From: Streptomyces sp. NBC_01288
GTDB lineage: Bacteria > Actinomycetota > Actinomycetes > Streptomycetales > Streptomycetaceae
Length of the DNA stretch: 64,000 nucleotides
Direction of reading: 5' to 3'
NCBI RefSeq assembly: GCF_035982055.1
Contig: NZ_CP108427.1
Coordinates: 7,563,001-7,627,000, forward strand
In this document: piece after piece, positions 7,856-16,044 of the stretch
Layout of the letters: the number at the start of each line of letters is the position of its first letter
Numbering within the stretch: position 1 is the stretch's first letter
Made by a program: the position numbers and the translations under genes
Notes under the pieces: model-generated
What the model saw: only the letters and a program-made list of their open reading frames with translations
The model's database searches: none
What the model was told of the DNA's origin: nothing

Positions 7856-8779
7856 TCAGTCCGCCTTCCCGATACCGGGCACCGCCGCCTCACCCAACTC
7901 GGCGGAGATCCGCCCCAGTTGGTCGAGCCGCTGCTCCAGGCTCGGGTGGGTCGAGAAGAACCGCGAGATACCGGGCTCGGCGCCGTTCGCCGGGCTGAAG
8001 TAGAAGGCGTTGAAGGCCTGCGCGGTCCGCAGGTCCTTGGTCGGGATGCGGGCGATGTCGCCGTCGACCTTGGTGAGCGCGGACGCCAGCGCCGAGGGCT
8101 TGCCGGTGAGCAGGGCCGCCGCGCGGTCCGCCGCCAGCTCGCGGTACCGGGACAGCGCCCTGATCAGCAGGAAGCTGATCGCGTACACGGCCGCCGAGAT
8201 CCCCATGATCCCCGCGAACACGGCCAGCGTGTTCTGGTCCTTGCGCCCCCGGAAGATCTGCGAGTAGAACGCGAACCGCACCATGAGCCCGGCGAGCACC
8301 CCGAGGAACGACGCCACCGTGATCACGGCCACGTCCTTGTGCGCCACGTGCGACAGCTCGTGCGCGAGCACACCCTCCAGCTCGGCCGGCTCCAGCCGCC
8401 GTAGCAGACCGGTGGTCACGCAGACGACGGCGTGGTCGGCGTTCCGCCCGGTGGCGAAGGCGTTGGGCATGTCGATGTCGGAAACGGCGACGACAGGTTT
8501 CGGCATATCGGCGACGGCACACAGCCGGTCGATCACACCGTGCAGCTCGGGATACTCCTCCCGCTCCACGATCCGCCCGTGCATCGCGTACAGCGCGATC
8601 CGGTCGGAGAACCAGTACTGCGCGACGAGCAGCCCGCCCGCCAGCACCACGACCAGCACCCAGGACTTCAGCAACACGATCAGCGCGGCCACGAACGCCA
8701 CGTACAACAGCCCGAGCAGGAACAGCGTCAGACCCATACGTATGGTCAACCGCCGGTCGCTCCGGAAGCGGCTCTGCAT
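7856..8779 (-). CDS. htpX: Membrane zinc metalloprotease HtpX
   Basis: 307 residues, M48 family. Two N-terminal membrane segments (residues about 15-37 and 38-57), the zinc motif HELSH at 140-144, two more hydrophobic stretches (about 155-172 and 185-210), and the third ligand region RELAAD. It degrades damaged membrane proteins with its active site in the cytosol. ATG at 8779. It is the first gene of the htpX-pspAB operon. Confidence 0.93.
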   Translation of the reverse strand: MQSRFRSDRRLTIRMGLTLFLLGLLYVAFVAALIVLLKSWVLVVVLAGGLLVAQYWFSDRIALYAMHGRIVEREEYPELHGVIDRLCAVADMPKPVVAVSDIDMPNAFATGRNADHAVVCVTTGLLRRLEPAELEGVLAHELSHVAHKDVAVITVASFLGVLAGLMVRFAFYSQIFRGRKDQNTLAVFAGIMGISAAVYAISFLLIRALSRYRELAADRAAALLTGKPSALASALTKVDGDIARIPTKDLRTAQAFNAFYFSPANGAEPGISRFFSTHPSLEQRLDQLGRISAELGEAAVPGIGKAD

Positions 8780-9026
8780 CTGCCATCACCCCGCAGTCAG
8801 GCACTCGTCCCACCGCCCAGTGTGCACCCGCCCCTTCCCATGAAGTGGTCCCGATCGGCCCTAGGCGGAGCAAAAGGTCCCTGAGAATCCGATGAGCGCA
8901 CGAGGACGCAGGTCGGCCGGGAAGCCCGGCCTCCCGTATCCGCCGCGTCAACACATACCGCCCGTCGTGATGACACAGGGCGATCGCGAACCGAGGCTCG
9001 GCGAGCCCTCCCTCCTGCGTCCAGCT

Positions 9027-9179
9027 CTAGTACGGCGCCCGGAAGTTGACGTACCCCAACAACACGATGACCCCGACGACACTCCCCGGCACAACGACCG
9101 TCGATGCCCGGAGAACAGTCTGCGTGAACCAGTCCGCGTACGACGGTGCCCCCGCCTCTCCGAAGAGAGACGGGGGCAC
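9027..9179 (-). CDS. Possible small single-span membrane protein
   Basis: A frame of 50 codons from a GTG at 9179 reads MPPSLFGEAGAPSYADW, then TVLRASTVVVPGSVVGVIVLLGYVNF, ending RAPY. It has a plausible membrane span, aromatic residues and about 85 percent G/C at third positions, all suggesting coding. Against it, the start lies in the glnA terminator stem and there is no good Shine-Dalgarno. It would lie directly downstream of glnA on the same strand. Confidence 0.35.
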   Translation of the reverse strand: MPPSLFGEAGAPSYADWFTQTVLRASTVVVPGSVVGVIVLLGYVNFRAPY

Positions 9180-9180
9180 C
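9146..9180 (-). terminator. glnA terminator hairpin
   Basis: A 16-bp stem with a single mismatch (GGTGCCCCCGCCTCTC pairing with GAGAGACGGGGGCACC) and a CGAA tetraloop, 25 bases after the glnA stop. Confidence 0.8.
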
Positions 9181-9204
9181 CGACGATCGGTTCGATCGGT
9201 TGGA

Positions 9205-10614
9205 TCACACGTCGAAGTACAGCTCGAACTCGTGCGGGTGCGGGCGCAGCTGGAGCGGTGCGATCTCGTTCGTGCGCTTGAAGTCGATCCACGTCTCGAT
9301 CAGGTCGGACGTGAAGACGTCGCCCGCGAGGAGGAACTCGTGGTCGGCCTCAAGGCGGTCGAGGACGGCCGGGAGGGAGGTCGGGACCTGGGCGACGCCC
9401 GCGTGCTCCTCGGGGGCCAGCTCGTAGAGGTCCTTGTCGATCGGCTCGGCCGGCTCGATCTTGTTCTTGATGCCGTCCAGGCCCGCCAGGAGGAGCGCGG
9501 AGAAGGCGAGGTACGGGTTGCCGGAGGAGTCGGGCGCGCGGAACTCGACGCGCTTGGCCTTCGGGTTGGAGCCCGTGATCGGGATGCGCATCGCGGCGGA
9601 GCGGTTGCGCTGCGAGTACACCAGGTTGACCGGCGCCTCGAAGCCCGGCACCAGGCGGTGGTACGAGTTCACCGTCGGGTTGGTGAACGCGAGCAGCGAC
9701 GGGGCGTGCTTGAGGATGCCGCCGATGTAGTAGCGGGCCATGTCCGACAGACCCGCGTAGCCGGCCTCGTCGTAGAAGAGCGGGGTGCCGCCCGCCCACA
9801 GCGACGAGTGGACGTGCATGCCCGAGCCGTTGTCACCGAAGATCGGCTTCGGCATGAAGGTCGCGGTCTTGCCGTTGCGCCAGGCCACGTTCTTCACGAT
9901 GTACTTGAAGAGCTGGAGGTCGTCGGCCGCGGCGAGCAGCGTGTTGAACTTGTAGTTGATCTCGGCCTGGCCGGCGGTGCCCACCTCGTGGTGCTGGCGC
10001 TCGACCTGGAGGCCGGACGCGGCCAGCTCCAGGGAGATCTCCGCACGCAGGTCGGCGAAGTGGTCGACCGGCGGGGTCGGGAAGTAGCCACCCTTGTAGC
10101 GGACCTTGTAACCGCGGTTGTCCTCGACCGCACCGGTGTTCCAGGCGCCCGCCTCGGAGTCGATGTGGTAGAAGGACTCGTTCGCCTTGGTGTCGAAGCG
10201 CACGCTGTCGAAGACGTAGAACTCGGCCTCGGGACCGAAGTACGCGGTGTCCGCGATACCGGTCGAGGCGAGGTACGCCTCCGCCTTCTTCGCCACGTTG
10301 CGCGGGTCACGGGAGTACTGCTCGCCCGTGATCGGGTCGTGGATGAAGAAGTTGATGTTGACCGTCTTGTCGCGGCGGAAGGGGTCCACGCGCGCGGTCG
10401 ACAGGTCGGCGCGGAGCGCCATGTCGGACTCGTGGATGGCCTGGAAGCCGCGGATCGAGGAGCCGTCGAAGGCGAGTTCCTCGTCCGGGTCGAAGGCCGT
10501 CGCCGGCAGCGTGAAGTGCTGCATCACACCCGGCAGATCGCAGAATCGGACGTCGACGAACTTGACGTCCTCGTCCGCGATGAACTTCTTGGCCTCGTCG
10601 GCGTTCTGGAACAT
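9205..10614 (-). CDS. glnA: Glutamine synthetase type I
   Basis: 469 residues, the normal length of GSI. It condenses glutamate and ammonia with ATP. Diagnostic features are the DGSSIRGF loop, the metal-site block GPEAEFYVFD, KPIFGDNGSGMHVH, NRSAAMRIP, the substrate motif EFRAPDSSGNPYL, and KDLYELAPEE with the Tyr that is adenylylated in GSI-beta enzymes. The ATG at 10614 (MFQNADEAKKF) has AGGAGGAG upstream in its leader; the longer reading to 10683 covers the leader. Transcription is probably controlled by GlnR through the double box at 10712-10749. Confidence 0.97.
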   Translation of the reverse strand: MFQNADEAKKFIADEDVKFVDVRFCDLPGVMQHFTLPATAFDPDEELAFDGSSIRGFQAIHESDMALRADLSTARVDPFRRDKTVNINFFIHDPITGEQYSRDPRNVAKKAEAYLASTGIADTAYFGPEAEFYVFDSVRFDTKANESFYHIDSEAGAWNTGAVEDNRGYKVRYKGGYFPTPPVDHFADLRAEISLELAASGLQVERQHHEVGTAGQAEINYKFNTLLAAADDLQLFKYIVKNVAWRNGKTATFMPKPIFGDNGSGMHVHSSLWAGGTPLFYDEAGYAGLSDMARYYIGGILKHAPSLLAFTNPTVNSYHRLVPGFEAPVNLVYSQRNRSAAMRIPITGSNPKAKRVEFRAPDSSGNPYLAFSALLLAGLDGIKNKIEPAEPIDKDLYELAPEEHAGVAQVPTSLPAVLDRLEADHEFLLAGDVFTSDLIETWIDFKRTNEIAPLQLRPHPHEFELYFDV

Positions 10615-10711
10615 CCAGCTCCTCCTACTCCCGACCGTCCGTGCCGGGGTGGTAGTTCGTTCGTGCGGCCAGTGCGGTGGCACACGCTGGACCCGACCTT
10701 AGGGACGGGGG

Positions 10712-10749
10712 ATTTCTCCAGCGTGACCCATTTGTTTCGCCCAAGTTAA
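10712..10749 (-). promoter_or_regulatory. GlnR double box upstream of glnA
   Basis: On the minus strand: TTAAC-N6-GAAAC-N6-GTCAC-N6-GAAAT. This matches the consensus gTnAc-n6-GaAAc-n6-gTnAc-n6-GaAAc established for GlnR in Streptomyces, with exact spacing and only two end-position deviations. It is centred about 115 bp upstream of the glnA start codon. Confidence 0.85.
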
Positions 10750-10812
10750 CCGGTCTTGGGCCCGCTGGCCCCTCCTGTCCGCATGGCAGAACGCGGGCAG
10801 TACCGTGGACGG

Positions 10813-11283
10813 GTGGACAACAGGGATGCAATCGGCTCATGGCTCTCCGGGCCCCGCGAGGCCGCGGAACGAGCAGGTGTCGACTTCGGCTACCGCGGCG
10901 AGCAGCTCGGTCTGCCCGAGCACGGCCCCGGCTCGATCGCCCGCCCGGGCCGCCGCCTCGGCGCCCTCGCCGTCGACTGGGCCCTGTGCCTGTTGATCGC
11001 ATACGGCCTGCTCACCCACGGCTACAAGCCGGGCGCGACCGGCAACTGGGCCCTCCTCGTCTTCTTCGTCCTGAGCGCCCTCACGGTCGGCACGATCGGC
11101 TTCACCCCGGGCAAGCGCCTCTTCGGCCTCCGCGTGTACGCCCTCGACTCCGGCCGCCCCAACCCCCTCCGCATCCTGCTCCGCACCGCCCTCCTGTGCA
11201 TCGCGATCCCGGCCCTGATCTGGGACCGGGACGGGCGCGGGCTGCACGACCGGTTCGCGCGCACGGTCGAGGTACGGATCTAG
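10813..11283 (+). CDS. RDD-family membrane protein
   Basis: 156 residues from the GTG at 10813 (VDNRDAIGSWLSG). The RDD signature starts at GSIARPGRRLGALAVDWAL, with three membrane spans and the C-terminal motif GRGLHDRFARTVEV. RDD proteins are thought to take part in membrane transport, but the substrate here is unknown. Divergent from glnA and adjacent to the GlnR box, so GlnR could also influence it. Confidence 0.85.
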   Translation: MDNRDAIGSWLSGPREAAERAGVDFGYRGEQLGLPEHGPGSIARPGRRLGALAVDWALCLLIAYGLLTHGYKPGATGNWALLVFFVLSALTVGTIGFTPGKRLFGLRVYALDSGRPNPLRILLRTALLCIAIPALIWDRDGRGLHDRFARTVEVRI

Positions 11284-11358
11284 CGAGGTACGGATCTAGA
11301 AGGAAGCAGTAGCAGTAGCAGTAGTCGTACGACTGAGGAAGCAGTGGTCGTACGGCCA

Positions 11359-11390
11359 AGGGGGCGCCCGGAGCGATCTGGGCGCCCCCT
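11359..11390 (+). terminator. Terminator after the RDD gene
   Basis: An 11-bp perfect stem AGGGGGCGCCC / GGGCGCCCCCT with a 10-base loop, followed by TCT. The spacer before it also carries short AGCAGT and TCGTACG repeats. Confidence 0.75.
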
Positions 11391-11504
11391 TCTGCTGTGC
11401 CGGTGCCTCTTTTCCGTGCCGGTCGGGTGGTCTCGGCCCGGGGTGCGGTCGAGGGCGGGTCCGGCCGGGGACACTCCCTGTTCCCGACGGAGGTGGTGGC
11501 CAGG

Positions 11505-12680
11505 ATGCCGCAAGGCGACAAGTCGACGATCGTGACCCGGGCGCCGGGGGTCGCCGAGATCGCGGCCCGGCACACGGACGAGGCGGAGACCGCGCGGCGA
11601 CTCTCGCCGCAGGTGGTCCGGGCGGTGCTGGACGCCGGTTTCGCGCGGCACTTCGTACCGGTGGCCCATGGCGGCGAGGCCGGTGGTTTCTCCGAACTGA
11701 CCGCTGCGGTCGGCCTGGTGGGCGAGGGCTGCACCTCCGCCTCCTGGGCCGCCTCGCTGGCCGCGTACGCCGGGCGGTACGCGGCGTTCCTCCCCGCCGA
11801 GGGTCAGGCGGAGATCTGGGCGGACGGCCCGGATGCCCTGCTGGCCGGCGCGCTCATGCCGTCCGGCAAGGCGGAGCCCGTGGCCGGCGGCTGGCGGCTG
11901 AGCGGTGAGTGGAAGTACATCAGCGGGGTGCACTTCGCCGACTGGGCACTGGCCTGCGCGGCGGTACCCGCGGAGGGACCGGTGGACCCCGAGGCGCGGC
12001 CCGAGGTGCGGTTCTTCGCCGTGCCGCGGGCGGACTTCTCGATCGAGGACAGCTGGTTCACCGTGGGAATGCGTGGAACCGGCAGCGACACCCTGCTCCT
12101 GTCCGACGTCTTCGTACCGGAACACCGCACCCTGGCCCGCTCGGTGGTGCACGCGGGCCAGGCTCCCGCCTCGGACGCCCGCTGCCACATCGTCCCGATG
12201 CACGCCGTGAACGCCCTGCCGTTCGCCGCCCCGCTGGTCGGCGCGGCCCGGGGCGCGTTGCGGGCCTGGATCGCGCGGACCGGTGCACGCGTCGACCGCC
12301 GCGGGCAGGCCGTGGGCGAGAAGCCCTCGACCCAGGTCGCGCTGGCCCGCTCGGCCGCCGAGGTGGACGCCGCCGAACTCCTGATCCTGCGTACGGCGGC
12401 GGTCGCGGACGGCACGCAGGAATGCCCACCGGGCGGCGAGGTCGCGGTCCGGGGCGCCCGTGACCTGGCGCTGGCGGTGGAGCTGTTGGTCTCGGCGGTG
12501 GACCGCGTCTTCCGCGCCGGCGGCACATCCGGCCAGTCGTCGTCCGACCCGGTCCAGCGTTTCTGGCGCGACGTGAACTGCGCCGCGTCGCATGTCGCCC
12601 TGTCCTTCGAGACGACCGGGGCGGCTTACGGGGCGTGGGCGATGTCGGGGGACGAGCGGGGGGTGGGCGCGGTGCGCTGA
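11505..12680 (+). CDS. Flavin-dependent monooxygenase, acyl-CoA dehydrogenase fold (HsaA/HpaB type)
   Basis: 391 residues. Group D flavoprotein monooxygenases use reduced flavin supplied by a separate reductase to hydroxylate aromatic substrates. The pattern fits: no signal peptide, N-terminal helical domain, GEGCTSASW near residue 75, a central beta domain with WRLSGEWKYISGVHFADWAL, and a C-terminal helical bundle. The pairing with a flavin reductase gene at 13146 supports the call. The ATG at 11505 has GGAGG 11 bases upstream; a GTG at 11496 is possible. The substrate is unknown; a secondary-metabolite or aromatic-degradation role is inferred. Confidence 0.75.
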   Translation: MPQGDKSTIVTRAPGVAEIAARHTDEAETARRLSPQVVRAVLDAGFARHFVPVAHGGEAGGFSELTAAVGLVGEGCTSASWAASLAAYAGRYAAFLPAEGQAEIWADGPDALLAGALMPSGKAEPVAGGWRLSGEWKYISGVHFADWALACAAVPAEGPVDPEARPEVRFFAVPRADFSIEDSWFTVGMRGTGSDTLLLSDVFVPEHRTLARSVVHAGQAPASDARCHIVPMHAVNALPFAAPLVGAARGALRAWIARTGARVDRRGQAVGEKPSTQVALARSAAEVDAAELLILRTAAVADGTQECPPGGEVAVRGARDLALAVELLVSAVDRVFRAGGTSGQSSSDPVQRFWRDVNCAASHVALSFETTGAAYGAWAMSGDERGVGAVR

Positions 12681-13145
12681 TCGGGCTCTGGCACGGCTCT
12701 GGTTCGGGCTTGGCTTTGGCGTCGGGTTGGCTCCGTTCTCGGGCCGGCTCCGGCGTTGGCCTGGGCGTTGGCCTGGGCGTTGGCCTGGGCGTGGCTCCGA
12801 TCCCGGGCTGTCTCTGCCCACGGGCTGGCTCCGGTCCCGGCAGGGCGCTGGCCCCGGCGCGACTCCGACCCCGGGCTGGCCCCGGCTGGTTGCCGGTGCG
12901 CCGGTCTCGGTCGGAATCCCGGCCTCGGCCGGGCTCCGATCTCGGCCCCTACCTAGGCTGCCGGTGCGCCGATCCGTTCCCCCGCCCCCGCCCCCGCCCC
13001 GGTTGCCGGTCCGAGGCCCTGCCCGCATAGTCGATCTGGACCCGGATGGCGGTCCCGATCACTGTCGGTGAGCCGCGTCCGAGGCTGGCCCGAGGCTGCT
13101 GAACCCGCGGTGGTCTCCGTGAGGCCCGACAGGTGGTGCACCGTC
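12681..13145. other. 465-bp low-complexity spacer between monooxygenase and reductase
   Basis: It contains a short 12-bp array (GGCCTGGGCGTT, three to four copies at about 12755-12792) and many degenerate GGCTCCG/TCCCGGG units. No gene was recognised. Such repeat growth between two functionally paired genes is unusual. Confidence 0.65.
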
Positions 13146-13661
13146 ATGCCGGAGCGTCAGGAAGTACTCGAAGAAGTACGAGAACGAGCGGCTGTGGTGC
13201 CCGAGGAGTTCCGGGCCGCGATGGCCCGCTTCCCCTCCGGTGTCGTGGTCGTCACCACGTGCTGCGAGGACGGAACCCCGCGCGGCTTCACCGCCAGTTC
13301 CTTCTGCTCGGTCTCGCTGGAGCCGCCGATGGTTCTGGTCTGTCTGGCGAACTCCGCCGACTCGGCGCCGTCGTTCGGGCACTGCGACCGGTTCGCCGTG
13401 AGCGTGCTCGCCCCGGACCACCGGCCGCTCGCCGTGCGCTTCGCGACCAAGGGCAGCGACAAGTTCGCCTCCGGCGGCCTGCGCACCAGCCCCGACGGCC
13501 TGCCCACGGTCGACCGCGCGCTGTCCGAACTGGACTGCACCGCCCACGCACGTCACCCGGCCGGGGACCATACGGTCCTGATCGGCCGGGTGACGGGCGT
13601 GCGACTGGGGGAGGGGTCCCCGATGGTGTATTACGACCGGGGGTTCAGGACCTTGGCCTGA
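13146..13661 (+). CDS. Flavin reductase (HpaC/RutF family)
   Basis: 171 residues. NAD(P)H:flavin oxidoreductase domain: FRAAMARFPSGVVVVTT, GFTASSFCSVSLEPPMVLVCL, FAVSVLAPDH and the C-terminal GRVTGVRLGEGSPMVYYDRGF are typical. It would supply reduced FMN/FAD to the monooxygenase at 11505. ATG at 13146. It ends at the strong palindromic terminator 13674-13722. Confidence 0.87.
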   Translation: MPERQEVLEEVRERAAVVPEEFRAAMARFPSGVVVVTTCCEDGTPRGFTASSFCSVSLEPPMVLVCLANSADSAPSFGHCDRFAVSVLAPDHRPLAVRFATKGSDKFASGGLRTSPDGLPTVDRALSELDCTAHARHPAGDHTVLIGRVTGVRLGEGSPMVYYDRGFRTLA

Positions 13662-13673
13662 CCGGGATCGGCT

Positions 13674-13722
13674 TACGACGGAGGGGGCGCCCGGATCAGA
13701 TCCGGGCGCCCCCTCCGTCGTA
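13674..13722. terminator. Perfect bidirectional terminator palindrome
   Basis: Two 24-bp arms that are exact reverse complements around a single central base (13698), rich in GGGGGCGCCCGGATC. It is located between convergent genes (flavin reductase and DUF4191). The core resembles the hairpin at 11359-11390. Confidence 0.9.
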
Positions 13723-13742
13723 GAAACCGTGTGTACGGGGGC

Positions 13743-14450
13743 TCAGCGGGCCTTGCCGCCGCCGCCCTTGGGCAGCTTCATGCCCTTCGGCATCGGGCCC
13801 TTTGGCAGTGGCATGTTGCTCATCAGGTCGCCCATCGCGCGCAGGCGGTCGTTGGTCGCCGTCACCTGCGGGCCGGTCAGGACGCGTGGGAGCTTCAGCA
13901 TCGTCGTGCGGACCTTCTTCAGCGGGATCTGACCCTCGCCCGTGCCGACCATCACGTCGTGCACCGGGACGTCCGCGACGATGCGGTTCATCTTCTTCTT
14001 CTCGGCGGCCAGGAGGGACTTCACCCGGTTCGGGTTGCCCTCGGCGACCAGGACGATGCCGGCCTTGCCGACCGCGCGGTGCACCACGTCCTGGCTGCGG
14101 TTCATCGCCACCGCCGGAGTCGTCGTCCAGCCCCGGCCGATGTTGTCCAGTACCGCCGCGGCCGCGCCCGGCTGGCCCTCCATCTGCCCGAAGGCCGCCC
14201 GCTCGGCGCGTCGTCCGAAGACGATCGCCGCCGCGAGGAAGGCGAGCAGCAGGCCGAGAATGCCCAGATAGATGGGGTGACCGAGCAAGAAGCCGATCGC
14301 GAGGAAGACACCGAAGGTGGCAATTCCGACAGCCGCGAGTACAAGACCGATCGTCTTGTCGGCCTTGCGCGTCATCTTGTACGTCAGAGCGATCTGCTTG
14401 AGTCGCCCGGGGTTCGCAGCGTTTTCCGCTGTCGTGTCCTTCCTCGCCAT
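13743..14450 (-). CDS. DUF4191 membrane protein
   Basis: 235 residues. MARKDTTAENAANPGRLKQIALTY, two adjacent membrane spans (about residues 35-55 and 59-78), a cytosolic domain with MNRSQDVVHRAVGKAGIVLVAEG, and a glycine/lysine-rich tail PKGPMPKGMKLPKGGGG. Function is unknown; it is a conserved actinobacterial gene usually near lipA. ATG at 14450. Confidence 0.85.
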   Translation of the reverse strand: MARKDTTAENAANPGRLKQIALTYKMTRKADKTIGLVLAAVGIATFGVFLAIGFLLGHPIYLGILGLLLAFLAAAIVFGRRAERAAFGQMEGQPGAAAAVLDNIGRGWTTTPAVAMNRSQDVVHRAVGKAGIVLVAEGNPNRVKSLLAAEKKKMNRIVADVPVHDVMVGTGEGQIPLKKVRTTMLKLPRVLTGPQVTATNDRLRAMGDLMSNMPLPKGPMPKGMKLPKGGGGKAR

Positions 14451-14510
14451 GCGGGGAAGTCTACGTGCCCGCGGGAGCGCCGACGACGGTGGTGCCCGCA
14501 GGGTGGGGAT

Positions 14511-14711
14511 TCAGGAGTGCGAGATCAGGGCCTGCTCGATGACGAGCTGTGCCTCGACCCGGTCCTTGGCGCGGCGGCGGTCCTCCAGGACGGAGGTCCA
14601 GGCGTTGCGGCGGGCGGTGCGCTGGCCGCTGCTCAGCAGCAGCGACTCGACCGCGCGCAGGGCGTCGGTGACGGACGGGATGGCGGTGGCACGGACGGGC
14701 GCGGCCTGCAT
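14511..14711 (-). CDS. SCO2195-type GlnR-regulated small protein
   Basis: 66 residues from the ATG at 14711 (MQAAPVRATAIPSVTDALRAVES), preceded by GAGGGGGG. It is soluble and helical (NAWTSVLEDRRRAKDRVEAQLVIEQAL). SCO2195 has been reported as a GlnR target in S. coelicolor; biochemical function is unknown. A partial GlnR-like site (GTCAC-N6-GTAAC, minus strand, 14783-14798) lies about 75 bp upstream. The longer reading to 14774 covers the promoter and was not used. Confidence 0.8.
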   Translation of the reverse strand: MQAAPVRATAIPSVTDALRAVESLLLSSGQRTARRNAWTSVLEDRRRAKDRVEAQLVIEQALISHS

Positions 14712-14782
14712 CGTGGAGGTCCCCCCTCGGAACGGCTCTGGGTATGGGTCTACGTGCTGTAAACCCAGTGTCACTGTTTGGT

Positions 14783-14798
14783 GTTACCAGGGCGTGAC
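14783..14798 (-). promoter_or_regulatory. Candidate GlnR half-site upstream of the SCO2195-type gene
   Basis: GTCAC-N6-GTAAC on the minus strand fits one half (gTnAc-n6-GaAAc with one mismatch) of the GlnR box. A second GTGAC follows at 8-base spacing instead of 6. It is weaker than the glnA site. Confidence 0.45.
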
Positions 14799-14973
14799 CG
14801 ACCGGTCAAACGCCAATGAAGCCTTGATGCGCGGGGCCCAAACGCTGACACGGCCCTGATGGACGCCCTCAACTGGGAGGACGGTCAGGACCGCGTCGTA
14901 GCGTGGTGCTACCCGCGAGTAGCCACTTGTGCGCGAATTCACACAGCCGTAGGCGGGCTGGGGTGAGGCGGGG

Positions 14974-15939
14974 TCACACCGCCTGCGAGGCCACGTACGC
15001 GCCGCGCTTCTCGATCGCCATCTGGTACAGGCGCCCGGCGCGGTACGAAGAGCGCACCAGCGGGCCGGACATGACACCGGAGAAGCCGATCTGGTCGGCC
15101 TCCTCCTTCAGCTCGACGAACTCGTGCGGCTTCACCCAGCGCTCCACGGGGTGGTGCCGTACGGACGGCCGCAGGTACTGCGTGATGGTGACCAACTCGC
15201 AGCCCGCCTCGTGCAGTTGGCGCAGCGCCTCGCTGACCTCCTCGCGAGTCTCGCCCATGCCGAGGATCAGGTTCGACTTGGTGACCAGGCCGTAGTCGCG
15301 GGCCTCGGTGATGACCTTGAGCGAGCGGTCGTAGCGGAAGCCGGGGCGGATGCGCTTGAAGATGCGGGGGACCGTCTCGACGTTGTGCGCGAAGACCTCG
15401 GGGCGGGACGAGAAGACCTCGGCGAGCTGCTCCGGGACCGCGTTGAAGTCCGGGGCGAGGAGTTCGACCTTGGTGCGGCCGGCCTCGCGGGACTCCGTCT
15501 GCTGGTGGATCTGGCGGACCGTCTCGGCGTACAGCCAGGCTCCGCCGTCCTCCAGGTCGTCGCGGGCGACGCCGGTGATCGTGGCGTAGTTCAGGTCCAT
15601 GGTGACGACGGACTCGCCGACCCGGCGCGGTTCGTCGCGGTCCAGGGCCTCGGGCTTGCCGGTGTCGATCTGGCAGAAGTCGCAGCGCCGCGTGCACTGG
15701 TCGCCGCCGATGAGGAAGGTCGCCTCGCGGTCCTCCCAGCACTCGTAGATGTTGGGGCAGCCGGCTTCCTGGCAGACCGTGTGCAGACCCTCGCTCTTCA
15801 CGAGCGCCTGCATCTTCGTGTACTCGGGACCCATTTTCGCCCGGGTCTTGATCCACTCGGGCTTGCGCTCGATGGGGGTCTGGGCGTTCCGGACCTCCAG
15901 GCGCAGCATCTTGCGTCCGTCGGGTGCGACTGCGGACAC
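14974..15939 (-). CDS. lipA: Lipoyl synthase
   Basis: 321 residues, radical SAM. It inserts two sulfurs into octanoyl-lipoyl domains. The auxiliary cluster is CX4CX5C (CQEAGCPNIYEC) and the radical-SAM cluster is CX3CX2C (CTRRCDFC). The GTG at 15939 (VSAVAPDGRKMLRLEV), with AGGGAG upstream, matches the usual actinomycete start. It lies downstream of lipB in the same direction; its targets include the E2 encoded at 37517. Confidence 0.96.
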   Translation of the reverse strand: MSAVAPDGRKMLRLEVRNAQTPIERKPEWIKTRAKMGPEYTKMQALVKSEGLHTVCQEAGCPNIYECWEDREATFLIGGDQCTRRCDFCQIDTGKPEALDRDEPRRVGESVVTMDLNYATITGVARDDLEDGGAWLYAETVRQIHQQTESREAGRTKVELLAPDFNAVPEQLAEVFSSRPEVFAHNVETVPRIFKRIRPGFRYDRSLKVITEARDYGLVTKSNLILGMGETREEVSEALRQLHEAGCELVTITQYLRPSVRHHPVERWVKPHEFVELKEEADQIGFSGVMSGPLVRSSYRAGRLYQMAIEKRGAYVASQAV

Positions 15940-16044
15940 ATCGGCTCCCTGTAGCTTCGATTCTTCGGCGTACACCAGGGTACGCCCGTGATTTCCGACC
16001 CCCGCCTTGAGGCCAACCTCAGAGCGGAAAGTCACATTCCCGGG

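Larger units (their letters stand above)
8780..9204. other. 425-bp spacer between htpX and glnA
   Basis: It holds the htpX promoter region, the glnA terminator hairpin (9146-9180) and a possible 50-residue membrane ORF on the minus strand (9027-9179). Nothing else was recognised. Confidence 0.6.
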
